NCBI RefSeq assembly: GCF_030433895.1
Contig: NZ_JARUXE010000005.1
Coordinates: 91,999-155,998 of the forward strand
Length of the DNA stretch: 64,000 bases
Source: Arthrobacter sp. PsM3
GTDB taxonomy: Bacteria > Actinomycetota > Actinomycetes > Actinomycetales > Micrococcaceae
Direction: 5' to 3'
Shown: positions 1 through 8,936 of the stretch, piece after piece
Position numbering within the stretch: the stretch's first letter is position 1
Layout: the number at the start of each line of letters is the position of its first letter
Position numbers and translations under genes: made by a program
Notes under the pieces: generated by a model
The model's input: only the letters and a program-made list of their open reading frames with translations
Database searches by the model: none
Told to the model about the DNA's origin: nothing

Positions 1-984
1 AGTCCGTCGATTGCGGCGTTGGCCGTCAATCCGGAAATCGACGCCGTCACCATCGGCCTGGTCAGCCTCGGCGGAAAAGTTCACAAGAAGATCCGCTTTG
101 AAACCGAACGGATTCCGGGCGCCCGGGAAGCCGTGAATATCGCAGCGGCCGTTATCGCCGGGATGCGGTCCGAGCTGGATGCCTCCTACCGGATCACCGG
201 CATCGGCATGGCCGTGCCCGGCCTGGTTAACCGCGACGACGGCGTCGTGCGGCACGCACCACACCTGGGCTGGCGCAATGAACCGGCCGCCCGGATGCTG
301 AGCGAGGCCACCGGCTACCCGTGCCAGGCCGCCAATGACGCCTCCCTGGGCGCCGAGGCTGAGCTGATCTTCGGCGCCGGCGCCGGCGCCGGGCAGAAGA
401 ACCTGATCTACCTCAACGGCGGCCCCAGCGGCATCGGCGGCGGAGTCATCGCAGACGGACAACTGCTCCGGGGAGCCTCCGGCTACGCCGGCGAACTCGG
501 CCACACCTTCGTCCGCTCCGAAGGCGCCACCTGCCACTGCGGGGCCACGGGCTGCCTGGAAACCGAAGTCTCCCAGTCCCGCCTCCTCGGCCTGGCCGGC
601 TTGAGCAGCGGCGACACCGCCGACCTCGAACGGGCGCTCGGAAACCGCAACAGCTCCGCGGTGAACGACGAAGTAGCCCGACAGCTCACGTATCTGGGCA
701 TCACCTTGCGCAATGCCGTGAACATCTTCAACCCAGAGGCAATCGTCCTCGACGGTTTCCTGGGAACACTGCATGCGCTCGCCCCGGCGTCACTGGACGG
801 AATGCTGCAGGCCCAGGCAATGGACGGCCCCGCCGGGCAGGTCAAGATCTATCGCGCGGCGCTCGGTTCCGACCTGATGATGATCGGAGCCGCGGAGCTG
901 GCCTTCACCCCGTTTCTGGCTGATCCCGCTGGTCTCGGAACAACCACTGGCACCGTGGCCGCCCCCACGTCACAGACAGGCTGA
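1..984 (+). CDS. ROK-family protein (sugar kinase or NagC-type regulator), 5' end outside window
   Basis: The reading frame is open from base 1, so the true start lies upstream and the N-terminus (HTH or kinase start) is missing. The visible part has the ROK-family core: a sugar-binding stretch ending GELGH, then the zinc motif CHCGATGCLE, and a C-terminal helix region with NIFNPEAIVLDG. ROK proteins are either glucokinase-type sugar kinases or NagC/XylR-type repressors. The decisive N-terminus is not in the window, so the two cannot be separated here. The stop lies 2 bases before the next gene, an aldose epimerase. This suggests one carbohydrate-related operon. Confidence 0.85.
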   Translation, partial: SPSIAALAVNPEIDAVTIGLVSLGGKVHKKIRFETERIPGAREAVNIAAAVIAGMRSELDASYRITGIGMAVPGLVNRDDGVVRHAPHLGWRNEPAARMLSEATGYPCQAANDASLGAEAELIFGAGAGAGQKNLIYLNGGPSGIGGGVIADGQLLRGASGYAGELGHTFVRSEGATCHCGATGCLETEVSQSRLLGLAGLSSGDTADLERALGNRNSSAVNDEVARQLTYLGITLRNAVNIFNPEAIVLDGFLGTLHALAPASLDGMLQAQAMDGPAGQVKIYRAALGSDLMMIGAAELAFTPFLADPAGLGTTTGTVAAPTSQTG

Positions 985-986
985 CC

Positions 987-1946
987 ATGCAGAACGGAAC
1001 CGCGCAGAACCAGCCCTGCTCACCGATGGGCGAGCACTACGAACTGCAAGCCATACTGGGTGGCCGCAGCCAAAGAGCCGTCGTGACAGAGATCGCCGCC
1101 AGCCTGCGCGCCCTCGAAATCGACGGAGTCGCCCTCCTGCAGGACTACCCCGCCGAGTCCGGACCGCCGTCGTGCGCGGGCTGGGTCCTGGTGCCGTGGC
1201 CCAACCGGGTGGCCGGCGGCAAGTGGACCCACGACGGCGCCTCGCAGCAGCTGGAGATCACCGAACCCGGCAACGGCAATGCCCTGCACGGGCTGCTGTC
1301 CGGCGCCTCGTACACAGTCGCGAACAGGTCGCCGGACAGCATCACGCTGGCTGCCGATGTCACGGCCGCGCCGGGCTACCCCTTTGAACTCGCGACGGCA
1401 GTCCGCTACGGACTGATGGAGGATGGGCTGCTTGTCACCCACAGCGTGACAAACACGGGCAGCCGGGACGCCCCGGTCGCGGTGGGGGCGCACCCCTTTC
1501 TCAGATTGGGTGCCGTTCCGACGGAAGACCTGACGCTTGTCATCAATGCCGACACCCACATCGAGGTCGACGACCGGCTGAACCCGAGTGGTGTCACCAC
1601 GGATGTTCACGGGACCCGGCACGATTTCCGGACCGGGCAACGTGTTGGCGCCGTGGCCCTCGATGATGCGTGGGGCAACGTTCGCCGGGAACCGGACGGC
1701 AGCTCGCTGCACTATCTGAAGGCCCCGGACGGCAGCCAGGTGCAACTGTTCATGGACGCGTCCTTTGGCTATATCCAGGCCTTCACCACCCACGTATTTC
1801 CAAGCGAAGGCGGCCCAGTCACAGCGGTGGCAGTGGAACCGATGACGGCCCCGGCCGATGCCTTCAACAGCGGCCAGGGATTGCGCTGGCTGGCCCCCGG
1901 CGAAACGTGGCACCTCAACTGGGGTATCCGGTACCAGCTGCCCTGA
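987..1946 (+). CDS. Aldose 1-epimerase family protein
   Basis: Cytoplasmic sugar mutarotase-type enzyme of 319 residues that interconverts alpha and beta anomers of aldoses. Visible family signatures are PWPNRVAGG near the N-terminus, the first active-site histidine in NALHGLL, the second in VGAHPFLRLG, and the C-terminal glutamate in AVEPMTAPADAFN. The length is normal. The gene starts 2 bases after the ROK gene, so the pair is almost certainly co-transcribed. The exact sugar is unknown. Confidence 0.9.
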   Translation: MQNGTAQNQPCSPMGEHYELQAILGGRSQRAVVTEIAASLRALEIDGVALLQDYPAESGPPSCAGWVLVPWPNRVAGGKWTHDGASQQLEITEPGNGNALHGLLSGASYTVANRSPDSITLAADVTAAPGYPFELATAVRYGLMEDGLLVTHSVTNTGSRDAPVAVGAHPFLRLGAVPTEDLTLVINADTHIEVDDRLNPSGVTTDVHGTRHDFRTGQRVGAVALDDAWGNVRREPDGSSLHYLKAPDGSQVQLFMDASFGYIQAFTTHVFPSEGGPVTAVAVEPMTAPADAFNSGQGLRWLAPGETWHLNWGIRYQLP

Positions 1947-2006
1947 CGGCGGAAGCCGAAGACCACCGGCCTGAAGCCCGCACGACTTCGCCCGCGCGTG
2001 GCCCCC

Positions 2007-2783
2007 TTACGCATGCCTCCCGTCGCTGGCCGGCGCATCGCTGCCGAACCAGGCGCTGACCAGCAGCCACACGGACCACACCAGGATCAGGACGATGCCC
2101 GAGAGCGTGGGAATGGTGTTGGCCGGGGAGAAGCCTTGGGCCCCGATGATCCAGCCCTGGGCAAGGTACGCGAGGCCGGAGAGCGCCATGAGGTAGCCGA
2201 TCATCCGGGACACCCGGCCCTCGCTGACAACCACGGCGCCGGTCAGGAGCAGGGCCGCGCCCAGCACAAAGCTCTGGTAACTGCGCATGCCCCACTCCAG
2301 CCACCGGATGCCCTCCGCAGCCGCGAAGCGGGCGGCCTTCTCAGGTTCCGCGGCGGCAGCCCAGGCGTCCACGGCATGTTTGAGGGCCACCCCGTCGACG
2401 GCCTGGAGCGCGGCATACAGCGCCAGCGCGGCGACCGCCGCCACCGCGCCGAACCGGGCCGTCCACGCCATCGCCCCGTCCGGCGCATGAAAGACCGCCA
2501 GCAGGACCAGCAGCCCGGAGATCAAAAGCGCCATCCCGGCGAACTGGCCCAGGTGCACCGCCGTCCAGATGCCGCTGCGGGCGTACTCCGCGAACGTTGC
2601 CGGGTGATCATTCGCGCTGGCCGAATCGGCATGGAACAACCCGGCGACCAGGGACACCGCAAAGCCGGCAAATGCCAGGTTGGCGGCGAGGCGCAACGGC
2701 GCACGTGATGATGGCAGGCGCCCCGGCCGGGCCGGTCCGGCCGGATGCTGGGTTGGGCTGTCCTGTGCTCCGAACTTCTCCAT
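2007..2783 (-). CDS. Integral membrane protein, DUF4386-like
   Basis: A 258-residue protein with about six hydrophobic helices after a cytosolic, proline-rich N-terminal tail of about 30 residues. The pattern (FAGFAVSLVAGLFH, then several long apolar stretches, and a tryptophan-rich last helix) resembles DUF4386-type membrane proteins of actinobacteria, whose function is unknown. It converges on the aldose epimerase gene and lies downstream of the kinase gene on the same strand, with a gap of about 110 bases. I see no catalytic motif. Confidence 0.65.
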   Translation of the reverse strand: MEKFGAQDSPTQHPAGPARPGRLPSSRAPLRLAANLAFAGFAVSLVAGLFHADSASANDHPATFAEYARSGIWTAVHLGQFAGMALLISGLLVLLAVFHAPDGAMAWTARFGAVAAVAALALYAALQAVDGVALKHAVDAWAAAAEPEKAARFAAAEGIRWLEWGMRSYQSFVLGAALLLTGAVVVSEGRVSRMIGYLMALSGLAYLAQGWIIGAQGFSPANTIPTLSGIVLILVWSVWLLVSAWFGSDAPASDGRHA

Positions 2784-2893
2784 GCCAATCGCCCGCTTCG
2801 TGCCGAGGTGCAGGTCAGGAATGTGTGCGCCTAAGCGCAGGCTACGCCGATTGTGCCCGCGAGGCCACGTGTGCCGGTCTGGCGGCCCCGCCC

Positions 2894-3895
2894 TCAGCGC
2901 CGGGCCAGCGGAAGCGTCAGCTTCATGGTCGTACCCTCCGGCCCCGTCCGGTCCACCTCGACCGCGCCGCCGGCTGCCGTGGCGATTTCACGGACCAGCG
3001 CCAGGCCAATGCCGAAGCTTCGCTGGCCCCCGGTTCCATCCGGGCTGGGGGTCCGGACGAAGCGGTCAAAGATCCGGGCCTGGTCCACGCCCGTGATTCC
3101 GGACCCCGTGTCCGCCACGCGGACCACCGCGCGGTTGCCCTCGACCCCGGTGCTGAGGGTGATGCTCCCACCGGGCCGCGTGTGGTCCAGGGCATTGTCC
3201 GCCAGCGCCAGCACGGCCCGCCGCAGGGAGTTCCGGTCGATGCGCGCCAGCGGCCGGCCGCCGTCGTCGGAAAAGGAGAGCCTGATGTCCCGCCTCGCCG
3301 CAAGTTCCTGCAGGCTCTCGGCGACGGACCCGGCGGCGTCCGCCAGCTCCACCGGTTCCGCGGAGGGATCCGGGGTGGCCCCGGTTGCCGCCAGCAGGAG
3401 TTCGTTGACGATCCCGGTCAGGGTGGCCGCATCCTCCCGGATCCTGCCCAGGGCCTGGGCCGCTTTGGAGTCAGGCACGGCGTCGCGCTGGGCGAGCTGG
3501 ATGCGCGCGTCCAGGATGGCCAGGGGCGTGCGCAGTTCGTGGCTGGCATCCTGGACGAACCGCCGCTGCAGGGCCAGCGCTTCCCCGAGCGGCCGGATGG
3601 CGCTGCGAGCGCTGAACCACCCGACGAGGCCCGCCAGCACGATTCCCGCCACCCCGGCGATAATCATCGCCTCGATCAGGTCCTTGGAATCGAGATAGGT
3701 GTAGGCCTTCCCGGCCGCCGCGGAGCCGGGCAGATCAGGGTGCGCCAGCTTGTTCATCAGGTAAACGGTCGCGGCGGCGAGCAGGCAAAGGACCAGCACC
3801 GCGCAGGCGGCGCTGATCCGCAAAGCGACCTTGAGCGAGGCCCGCCGGAGGGTGTCCCGGTCCGGTTCCCCTGTCACGGATGACGTCCTGTTCAT
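2894..3895 (-). CDS. Sensor histidine kinase
   Basis: Two-component sensor of 333 residues. Two transmembrane helices (about residues 25-47 and 75-100) frame a very short extracytoplasmic loop. The dimerisation/phosphoacceptor motif DASHELRTPL follows, then the ATPase domain with an N box (NALDHT), G1 (DTGSGI) and G2 (GIGLALV). The short external loop suggests intramembrane or envelope-stress sensing rather than ligand binding. The start overlaps the stop of the response regulator by 4 bases (ATGA). It is the last gene of the PAP2-DedA-regulator-kinase operon. Confidence 0.93.
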   Translation of the reverse strand: MNRTSSVTGEPDRDTLRRASLKVALRISAACAVLVLCLLAAATVYLMNKLAHPDLPGSAAAGKAYTYLDSKDLIEAMIIAGVAGIVLAGLVGWFSARSAIRPLGEALALQRRFVQDASHELRTPLAILDARIQLAQRDAVPDSKAAQALGRIREDAATLTGIVNELLLAATGATPDPSAEPVELADAAGSVAESLQELAARRDIRLSFSDDGGRPLARIDRNSLRRAVLALADNALDHTRPGGSITLSTGVEGNRAVVRVADTGSGITGVDQARIFDRFVRTPSPDGTGGQRSFGIGLALVREIATAAGGAVEVDRTGPEGTTMKLTLPLARR

Positions 3896-4566
3896 GGGGC
3901 ATCGCCGATCTGGTAGCCGACGCCGTGGACCGTGCGGACCACGGACTTGGATATCTTCCGTCGGAGGTGGTGGACGTATGTGTCGATCACGCCGGGCTGA
4001 TCGGCGGCCTGGAAGTGTTCGCTGAGCAACTCTTCCCGGGTGAAGACCCGGCCGGGTTCGGCAGCCAGGGCGCCCAGCAGCTCGGCCTCCTTGGCCGTGA
4101 GCGATACCAGCGGCCCGTAGACCGAGCGCACTGATCGCGACGCCGGATCGAGTTCCCAGTCGCCGATGCTCACGGGCACGGCGGCCGGCGTGAATGTGCG
4201 GGTCAGGGCACGCAGGCGCGCGGCGAGCTCGCCGGCGTCGAACGGTTTGGTCATGTAGTCATTGGCACCCGCGTCCAGGCCCCTGACTTTTTCGTCCGTG
4301 GCCCCGAGTGCCGTGAGGATCAGGATCGGCGTCGAAACCCCCTTGGACCTCAGCGCGCCGATCAGGGCGATGCCGTCCATAACGGGCAGGCCGCGGTCGA
4401 TCACCATGGCGTCCCAGGTCTGGGTCAGCGCCAGGTGTAGGCCGTCCTGGCCGTTGATGGCCAGCGTGATCCGGTAGCCCGGTTCCAGCAGTTCGGCGAT
4501 TAGCGGTCCCAGGACGGCGTCGTCCTCCACCAGCAACAGGGAGGGCCGCCTGTACTCGGTTGTCAT
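3892..4566 (-). CDS. OmpR-family response regulator
   Basis: A 224-residue transcription factor. The receiver domain has an acidic pocket (LLVEDD), a phosphoacceptor Asp in VIDRGLP, a conserved Thr in LTALG and a Lys in TKPFD. A winged-helix Trans_reg_C domain follows, with the recognition region around VIDTYVHHLRRKI. It is the partner of the histidine kinase, with which it overlaps by 4 bases. It starts 1 base after the DedA stop. Target genes are not visible directly; the operon itself is the obvious candidate. Confidence 0.94.
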   Translation of the reverse strand: MTTEYRRPSLLLVEDDAVLGPLIAELLEPGYRITLAINGQDGLHLALTQTWDAMVIDRGLPVMDGIALIGALRSKGVSTPILILTALGATDEKVRGLDAGANDYMTKPFDAGELAARLRALTRTFTPAAVPVSIGDWELDPASRSVRSVYGPLVSLTAKEAELLGALAAEPGRVFTREELLSEHFQAADQPGVIDTYVHHLRRKISKSVVRTVHGVGYQIGDAP

Positions 4567-4567
4567 G

Positions 4568-5308
4568 TCAGCTATTCTCCTGCGTTACGCCTTCCGCGGG
4601 CAGTTCGCTGATGGTGTCGTCGCCAAAGTCAGCTGCGGGTTCGGCACCGGAACTGCGTTTCTGGCGGCGGCGTTTGAGCAGCTGGATGCCCCAGGGCAGC
4701 ACGGAGACGAGCACCATAACGACGGCGATGACGTCGATGTTCTTGGCGATGATCTCGTAGTGGCCGAGCCACGAACCCAGCAGCGTCACGGACGTGCCCC
4801 AGGCCAGCGCCCCGGCGAAGTTCCAGAGCGTAAAGGACTTGTACCCGTAGCGGGCGATGCCGGCGCTCAGTGGTGCGAAGGTCCGGACCATGGGCACGAA
4901 GCGGGCCAGCACAACTGCGGCGCCGCCGTGGCGGCGGAAGAAATCCTCGGTGGTGGTCAGGTGCGCTGTCTTGAGGACCCGCGCGTCGTCCTTGAACCAC
5001 CGGCGGCCGTACTTGCGCCCGATCATGTAGCCGACCTGGTCGCCGGCCACCGCCGCGGCGGTGACGACGCCGATGAGCACCGGCAGCGTCAGCTGCAGCT
5101 GCTGATGCAGCAGTCCTGCGGTGAAGAGCAGCGAATCCCCGGGCAGGAAGGGGAACAGGACACCGGATTCGATGAACACCATGAGTGAGATGACGCCGAG
5201 CGCCGCCGGGCCGAGACCCTCGAGCAGGCTCGCAGGGTCAATGAGCGGCGGGATTCCGGCCGCGGCGGACAGTGCCGGGGCAAGCCCCGACGCGTACATG
5301 CCGTGCAT
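4568..5308 (-). CDS. DedA-family membrane protein
   Basis: A 246-residue member of the DedA/SNARE-associated family (lipid scramblase or flippase type, plasma membrane). Signatures are ESGVLFPFLPGDSLLF, the amphipathic GDQVGYMIGR region and the arginine motif RFVPMVRTFAPL followed by GWLGHYE-type ends. I chose the ATG at 5308 because AAGGA lies 8 bases upstream. A GTG two codons earlier is possible, but longer frames run into the PAP2 gene. The gene begins about 10 bases after the PAP2 stop and ends 1 base before the response regulator. Confidence 0.9.
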   Translation of the reverse strand: MHGMYASGLAPALSAAAGIPPLIDPASLLEGLGPAALGVISLMVFIESGVLFPFLPGDSLLFTAGLLHQQLQLTLPVLIGVVTAAAVAGDQVGYMIGRKYGRRWFKDDARVLKTAHLTTTEDFFRRHGGAAVVLARFVPMVRTFAPLSAGIARYGYKSFTLWNFAGALAWGTSVTLLGSWLGHYEIIAKNIDVIAVVMVLVSVLPWGIQLLKRRRQKRSSGAEPAADFGDDTISELPAEGVTQENS

Positions 5309-5318
5309 GGTCACGTCC

Positions 5319-6083
5319 TTAGGATCGGGTTGACCGGAGCGGGACTGCGGCCGGCAGTCGCTCCAGGATGCGCGGTGCAAAACGGTTCCACAGCCCGGCA
5401 ACCAGCAATACTGCCGCACTCGCGGCGAGGAAGGAGGCTGCCACATCGGTGGGGTAATGGACGCCGATATACAGCCGCGACCAGGCCACCACCAGGGCCA
5501 CCAGCACGGCGGCGGCGGCGGCGATCCTGGCCCAGCGGGTTCCGCGGGCCAGGAAGTACAACGCGAATCCCAGCGCGACCGCGAAGGAAACGTGCCCGCT
5601 TGGGAAGCTGTTGGAGCCCGTTTCGGGCGAGAGCGGATCGAACAGCAGGGCCGGGTTGGGCCGCTGGCGGGCGATGATGAGCTTGAAGAACTCACTGGCC
5701 ACCCATCCGGAGCAGGCGACGACGCCGAACGCGACGGCCTTCACCAGGGAGCGACGGACCACCCAGAGATACAGCGCAACGGCGGCCACGAGGACGACGC
5801 CGGCCGCCGGGCCGAACACCACGTTCAGGACCATCGCCACGCCGGTCAGGAGCGCGGCATGGTGCTGGCTGAGGTCCTGGTCCACGCCGAGTTCGGCGGC
5901 GCTGCCACCGGGCACAAGCTGTGCCGTCAGGCCGAGCGCGAGGACTGCCACGCACAGCAGCGCGGCCCGCAGCAGCCAGTGCCGGGCCTGCGGGATGGCC
6001 CGGAACTGCAGTCTGGCTACCGGGCGGGTGCCGGCAGGGTCATGGGGCGCTGTATCGCGGTCAAGAGGGGCTGGTCCAGGCAT
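5319..6083 (-). CDS. PAP2-family (phosphatidic acid phosphatase / undecaprenyl-PP phosphatase type) membrane phosphatase
   Basis: A 254-residue integral membrane phosphatase. The three catalytic motifs are complete: a KX6RP-type motif (KLIIARQRP), PSGH, and SRX5HXXXD as SRLYIGVHYPTD. About six membrane helices are visible. Such enzymes remove phosphate from lipid pyrophosphates or phosphatidate. It is the first gene of a four-gene operon with DedA and a two-component system. A lipid or undecaprenyl-phosphate recycling role controlled by envelope stress is a reasonable inference, especially since DedA proteins flip undecaprenyl phosphate in other bacteria. Confidence 0.92.
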   Translation of the reverse strand: MPGPAPLDRDTAPHDPAGTRPVARLQFRAIPQARHWLLRAALLCVAVLALGLTAQLVPGGSAAELGVDQDLSQHHAALLTGVAMVLNVVFGPAAGVVLVAAVALYLWVVRRSLVKAVAFGVVACSGWVASEFFKLIIARQRPNPALLFDPLSPETGSNSFPSGHVSFAVALGFALYFLARGTRWARIAAAAAVLVALVVAWSRLYIGVHYPTDVAASFLAASAAVLLVAGLWNRFAPRILERLPAAVPLRSTRS

Positions 6084-6218
6084 GGAGTCCTCCGGGTCGG
6101 GGCAAGGGCGCTGTCCGGCGCCTCCTTCAACTTTCCCGTGCCGCCCTTAAGAAAGGCTTAAGAAGTGCCGGGGCCGTCCCCTCGGCACGCCCGGCAGCTT
6201 GGCGGTACTGTGAGGCGC

Positions 6219-6620
6219 ATGGAGATGCGCCTTGAAGTTGTGCAGGTACCGGTAGCGGACGTCGACCGGTCAAAGTCCTTCTATACGGAGAAGCTGGGGT
6301 TTGTCCTGGACCACGATGTTGAGCACATTCCCGGGATGCGGGTGGTGCAGCTGACACCGCCAGGTTCGGCTGCTTCGATCGTCATTGGTACCGGCATGAC
6401 GGGCATGACACCCGGCAGCCTCGAGGGGCTGCAGCTCGTCGTGCCTGACATGGGCGCGGCACGGGCCGAACTTCTGGGCCGGGGCGCCGATATCAGTGAG
6501 GTCCAGGAGATGGGTGGCGTGCAGTTTGCCTTCTTCGCCGACCCGGATGGCAACCGCTGGGTCATCCAGGGCGCCACGCCTTCTGACATCAGGGACGCGC
6601 ATCTGGAGGAGCCCGCGTAG
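6219..6620 (+). CDS. VOC-family (glyoxalase/bleomycin-resistance fold) protein
   Basis: A 133-residue single-domain VOC protein with paired beta-alpha-beta-beta-beta modules. The N-terminal metal-ligand region is EVVQVPVADVDRSKSFY and the C-terminal one is FADPDGNRWVIQ. The ATG at 6219 fits the family start. Longer reading back to 6165 adds only proline- and arginine-rich sequence. VOC proteins include dioxygenases, isomerases and resistance proteins, and I cannot assign a substrate. It stands alone, divergent from the PAP2 operon. Confidence 0.85.
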   Translation: MEMRLEVVQVPVADVDRSKSFYTEKLGFVLDHDVEHIPGMRVVQLTPPGSAASIVIGTGMTGMTPGSLEGLQLVVPDMGAARAELLGRGADISEVQEMGGVQFAFFADPDGNRWVIQGATPSDIRDAHLEEPA

Positions 6621-6815
6621 CGTCGCCGGCCATGCTGTCCGCTGCCGTCTGCAACCTGTGGCGTCAGTAGGTGGTCGCGTTCTGCAGGATCAGGGGCCTT
6701 CGACGCCGCCGAAAAGCTCGCGGTGCGTCGCTGGGCCAGCGGCGGGCTCCTGGACTAGCACCCGGGAACCGCTGGGCGCCCAGGCAGCACCAGCGGTTGT
6801 GCTACATTTCGGCCC

Positions 6816-7526
6816 ATGATCTCGCACCCGACAAGCCACGATGCCGACAGGCCTGCCGCCGCCGCCATCGGGCTGTTGGCCAGGCAGGGCTACGACGCAA
6901 CGTCTGTTGACGATCTCGCGGACGCCGCGGGCATGAGCCGCAGCACCTTCTTCCGGAAGTTCGGGTCAAAGGAGGATGTGGTTTTCGCTGACCACGAGCG
7001 GATCCTGCGCCAGGTGACCGAGCGGCTGGCGGAAACGATGCAGGAACCACTCGCGGCGATCGGGGAGGCGGCGCTGCTGGTATTCAATCACCACCTGCGC
7101 AACCCCGAAACGTCCCGCGCGCGCTACGAGCTCATGCAGGCCGTGCCGGCGCTCCGGGACCGGGAACTGGTGACTTCGCACCGGTACGAGAGGGCGTTCC
7201 TGCTGCACCTGCTGGCTAGCCTCCCTGATGTCGAGCATCGGCAATACATGGCCGTCTCCTTCGCCGCAGCCGCGGTCGCCGTGCACAACGCCTTCCTCCG
7301 CCGCTGGCTCCGCTCCGCACCCGCACCACAGGAATCAGGGACTGCTGACCGGGACACGTCAGGCGCGCTCGCGAACGAACTTCGGGCGCTCTCGGAGATC
7401 TTCCGGCCGGCGCTGTTCGGGCCCGGCACCCCCGCGCAGGCGGCCCCGGCCGTCGTCGTGACCGTTCTGGCCGCGGGCGCCGACAAGGATGCAATAGTGC
7501 AGGCCGTCCGCGACGCGCTGCCCTGA
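6816..7526 (+). CDS. TetR-family transcriptional regulator
   Basis: A 236-residue one-component repressor. The N-terminal helix-turn-helix covers about residues 15-60 (YDATSVDDLADAAGMSRSTFFRKFGSK in part). The C-terminal ligand-binding half has no obvious named family. It lies directly upstream of, and on the same strand as, an acyl-CoA dehydrogenase / thiolase / acyl-CoA ligase operon. The gap contains paired operator-like repeats (7536-7570), so it probably controls that operon in response to an acyl-CoA or fatty acid. Confidence 0.9.
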   Translation: MISHPTSHDADRPAAAAIGLLARQGYDATSVDDLADAAGMSRSTFFRKFGSKEDVVFADHERILRQVTERLAETMQEPLAAIGEAALLVFNHHLRNPETSRARYELMQAVPALRDRELVTSHRYERAFLLHLLASLPDVEHRQYMAVSFAAAAVAVHNAFLRRWLRSAPAPQESGTADRDTSGALANELRALSEIFRPALFGPGTPAQAAPAVVVTVLAAGADKDAIVQAVRDALP

Positions 7527-7535
7527 CGGCGCTTG

Positions 7536-7570
7536 TGGAACTGAGTTTCTTGACGTGGAACCGCGTTCCA
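7536..7570. promoter_or_regulatory. Tandem inverted repeats, probable TetR operator pair, with a -35 element between them
   Basis: Bases 7556-7570 read TGGAACCGCGTTCCA, a perfect 6-3-6 dyad. A degenerate second copy (TGGAAC, 3-base spacer, GTTTCT) lies at 7536-7550. Their centres are 20 bases apart, about two helical turns, so two dimers could sit on one face. A -35-like TTGACG (7550-7555) lies between them. The region separates the TetR gene from the acyl-CoA dehydrogenase gene. Operator function is inferred from position and symmetry. Confidence 0.65.
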
Positions 7571-7647
7571 ATGCATGCTTAGTTGGTGTGGTGTGAGCCA
7601 CAGCACGCGGGCCGCCAGGTCCCCACGCCGAGACAGAGGACAAACAG

Positions 7648-8901
7648 ATGACGACGATGTCGACCGCCGGGTTCACCGCAACCGGGGCCGGAGCTGAATT
7701 TCCAGTCGGCACCGTCGAACCCGACTATGTCCTGACCGAGGCCCTGGGCACGGACCCTGCGAACGTGTTTGCCGGTATCAGCGACGGCGACCGCGAGTAC
7801 TGGGGCCGCGCCCGCCGCTTCGTCCAGGACGAGGTTCTTCCCGTCATCGACAGCTACTGGGAGCGCGCCGATTACCCGGTGCACCTGGTCGGGCGCCTTG
7901 GTGAGCTGGATCTGCTCCGGGACGGGGTCCAGGTGGACGGCTTCCCCACGATGAGCAGGATGGCAGCCGGCCTGGTGAACATGGAGATCAGCCGCGGCGA
8001 CGGCTCTGTGGCCACCATGATCGCGGTCCAGGGCGGCCTCGCCCTGCGCTCCGTAGCCGAGTGCGGATCTGCCGAACAGCAGCAGCGCTGGCTCCCCGCC
8101 GTTGCCGCCGGCAAGGAATTCGCCGCCTTCGCGCTGACGGAGCCCACCCACGGCTCGGACGCGGTGGCCCTGGAATCCACGGCCACCAGCACGGCCGGGG
8201 GCTTCCTGCTCAACGGCGAGAAGAAGTGGATCGGCAACGGCTCCGTCGGCGGGGTTTGCGTGGTCTGGGCCAGGGGCGAGGACGGCCAGGTCCACGGCTA
8301 CCTGGTGCCGCAGGACTCCCCCGGCTACTCCGCGACGAGAATTGAAGGCAAGCTCGCCCTGCGTGCCATCTGGCAGGCCCACATCCGGCTGGAGAACGTG
8401 TTCGTCCCGCAGGAAAATGTGCTGCCCGGGGCGCGGTCCTTCAAGGACACCGCTCGGGTGCTGCTGGCCACCCGGCTGGGGGTCGCCTGGTCCGCCGTCG
8501 GGCATGCCACCGCCTGCTACGAAACCGCGGTCCAGTACGCCAAGCAGCGTATGCAGTTCGGCCGGCCGCTGGCCGCCTCCCAGATCGTGCAGGAACGACT
8601 GGCCCGGATGCTCAGCGAACTGGCCACCATGCAGCTGATGGTGGTTCAGATGACCCGCCTCGACGAAGAAGGCGCACTCACCCCCGAACAGGCGTCACTC
8701 GCGAAATACACCTGCACCCGCGTTGCCCGCGGCATTGCCTCCAACGCCCGGGACCTCCTCGGCGGCAACGGCATCCTGCTGGCAAACCGCGTCGCCCGGC
8801 ACCTCGCCGATATCGAGGCCATCCACACCTATGAAGGCACCGAGACAATGCAGGCACTCATCATCGGCCGCGGGATCACCGGAATCTCCGCCTTCGCGTG
8901 A
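7648..8901 (+). CDS. Acyl-CoA dehydrogenase (glutaryl-CoA-dehydrogenase-like)
   Basis: A 417-residue FAD flavoprotein catalysing alpha,beta-dehydrogenation of an acyl-CoA thioester. Visible signatures are the FAD/substrate motif FALTEPTHGSDA, the second family signature QMQFGRPLAASQ-type region, and the C-terminal catalytic glutamate in HTYEGTETMQALIIGR. The placement of the Glu and the overall pattern resemble glutaryl-CoA and short-chain dehydrogenases, but the substrate is unproven. It is the first gene of the operon, with thiolase and CoA ligase following. Confidence 0.92.
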   Translation: MTTMSTAGFTATGAGAEFPVGTVEPDYVLTEALGTDPANVFAGISDGDREYWGRARRFVQDEVLPVIDSYWERADYPVHLVGRLGELDLLRDGVQVDGFPTMSRMAAGLVNMEISRGDGSVATMIAVQGGLALRSVAECGSAEQQQRWLPAVAAGKEFAAFALTEPTHGSDAVALESTATSTAGGFLLNGEKKWIGNGSVGGVCVVWARGEDGQVHGYLVPQDSPGYSATRIEGKLALRAIWQAHIRLENVFVPQENVLPGARSFKDTARVLLATRLGVAWSAVGHATACYETAVQYAKQRMQFGRPLAASQIVQERLARMLSELATMQLMVVQMTRLDEEGALTPEQASLAKYTCTRVARGIASNARDLLGGNGILLANRVARHLADIEAIHTYEGTETMQALIIGRGITGISAFA

Positions 8902-8936
8902 GCCACACTGAGCCTGCCAACCCCGAAAGGACTCTC

